From Ferruginibacter sp. (GTDB taxonomy: Bacteria > Bacteroidota > Bacteroidia > Chitinophagales > Chitinophagaceae): DNA of 6,834 nucleotides. Within the stretch, counting starts at the first letter, position 1; each line of letters starts with the position of its first letter. The notes beneath the pieces are model-generated. The model worked only from the letters and a program-made list of their open reading frames with translations. It was not told where the DNA came from and did no database searches. Made by a program: the position numbers and the translations under genes. Positions 6,602 through 6,834 of the stretch are shown piece after piece. The stretch spans positions 1-6,834 of the forward strand of contig JAURKN010000168.1 of the NCBI GenBank assembly GCA_030831725.1. Direction: 5' to 3'.

Positions 6602-6632
6602 TTGATGGGGTTACGTAAAATACCTATTTTTG
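6602..6632 (+). promoter_or_regulatory. Bacteroidota-type promoter of tRNA-Lys
   Basis: TTG at 6602-6604 (within TTTG, 6601-6604) is followed after 20 bases by TATTTTTG at 6625-6632. Both elements and the spacing fit the phylum consensus TTG-N(about 19-21)-TAnnTTTG. Transcription should start near 6638, about 20 bases before the mature tRNA. This is the clearest promoter in the window and supports the taxonomic assignment. Confidence 0.75.
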
Positions 6633-6656
6633 CAAACCTTTTTATTAAGGAGGTGA

Positions 6657-6729
6657 GATCTGGTAGCTCAGTTGGTAGAGCAATACACTTTTAATGTATG
6701 GGCCCTGGGTTCGAGTCCCAGCCAGATCA
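6657..6729 (+). tRNA. tRNA-Lys (anticodon UUU)
   Basis: The 73 bases fold into a standard cloverleaf. The acceptor stem is GATCTGG (6657-6663) with CCAGATC (6722-6728) and discriminator A6729. The D arm is GCTC (6666-6669) with GAGC (6678-6681). The anticodon stem is ATACA (6683-6687) with TGTAT (6695-6699), and the loop CTTTTAA gives anticodon TTT at 6690-6692, reading AAA and AAG lysine codons. The variable region has five bases. The T stem is CTGGG (6705-6709) with CCCAG (6717-6721) around TTCGAGT. The 3' CCA is not encoded (CGA follows A6729) and must be added enzymatically. All stems are fully Watson-Crick paired. It has its own promoter and terminator. Confidence 0.98.
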
Positions 6730-6731
6730 CG

Positions 6732-6766
6732 AAAAAAGACTCATCAACTTCGATGGGTCTTTTTTT
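6732..6766 (+). terminator. Intrinsic terminator of tRNA-Lys
   Basis: GACTCATC (6738-6745) pairs with GATGGGTC (6752-6759), eight pairs with one wobble, around the loop AACTTC. The stem is extended by A6732-6737 with T6760-6765, and seven T (6760-6766) form the tail. It starts just after the tRNA 3' end. Confidence 0.88.
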
Positions 6767-6800
6767 ATGTAAAAAATTAAGCTGCCAGATTCCTAATGAT

Positions 6801-6823
6801 GTTGGTTGGTTACTAATACCAAC
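6801..6823. repeat. Small inverted repeat at the window end
   Basis: GTTGGT (6801-6806), or alternatively TTGGT (6806-6810), can pair with ACCAAC/ACCAA (6818-6823). There is no T-tract, so it is not a typical terminator. It lies in the final 68 bases, which hold no gene I can recognise, and it may belong to a structure continuing beyond the window. Confidence 0.3.
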
Positions 6824-6834
6824 GCATGGGTTCA

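Noticed and set aside
6721..6790. Repeat of GCCAGAT at the tRNA 3' end (6721-6727) and downstream (6784-6790), as a possible att site of an integrated element
   Set aside because: Seven identical bases are too few for a tRNA attachment site, and no integrase or other mobile gene is visible.
6657..6834. Plus-strand frame open from the tRNA to the window end, following the Shine-Dalgarno-like motif
   Set aside because: The frame has no ATG or GTG at a suitable spacing, runs through a perfect tRNA and its terminator, and is short enough to occur by chance.

Overview
The window looks like chromosomal core sequence from a member of the Bacteroidota, perhaps near Chitinophagales or Sphingobacteriales (inference). 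Three things point there. Promoter-like TAnnTTTG boxes, the -7 element typical of this phylum, lie upstream of several genes. No protein gene has a Shine-Dalgarno sequence before its start. The proteins (single-chain Fe-S L-serine dehydratase, class I FbaB-type aldolase beside accD, a divergent SAM-hydrolase-family protein) resemble Bacteroidota homologues. Base composition is moderately AT-rich and even, and no transposase, integrase, phage gene or CRISPR array is visible.

Layout from left to right. Positions 1-1311 (+) hold the 3' part of sdaA, with its start outside the window. It meets smpB (1312-1749, -) exactly stop to stop. Positions 1750-2019 are non-coding and hold a probable smpB promoter, a strong orphan minus-strand terminator (1818-1850) with a possible alternative pairing, and the terminator of the next operon (1966-1990). 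Positions 2020-6519 hold five closely spaced minus-strand genes, in transcription order: a short-chain dehydrogenase, a SAM hydroxide adenosyltransferase (DUF62)-family protein, a helical-backbone substrate-binding-type protein without signal peptide, fbaB and accD. A perfect TAnnTTTG box in the 43-base gap before fbaB suggests that fbaB-accD can be transcribed as its own unit. Divergent from this cluster, at the right end, is a tRNA-Lys(UUU) gene with a near-ideal Bacteroidota promoter and a good terminator. The last 68 bases have no identifiable gene.

Functionally these are mostly housekeeping genes: serine deamination to pyruvate (sdaA), ribosome rescue (smpB), glycolytic aldolase (fbaB), the malonyl-CoA-forming carboxyltransferase (accD) and a lysine tRNA. 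The fbaB-accD pair links glycolysis to fatty-acid synthesis. I see no clear new multi-gene system. The most unusual items are the DUF62-family protein, which has lost the recognisable catalytic Asp-Arg-His positions, and the structured RNA-like block between accD and smpB.
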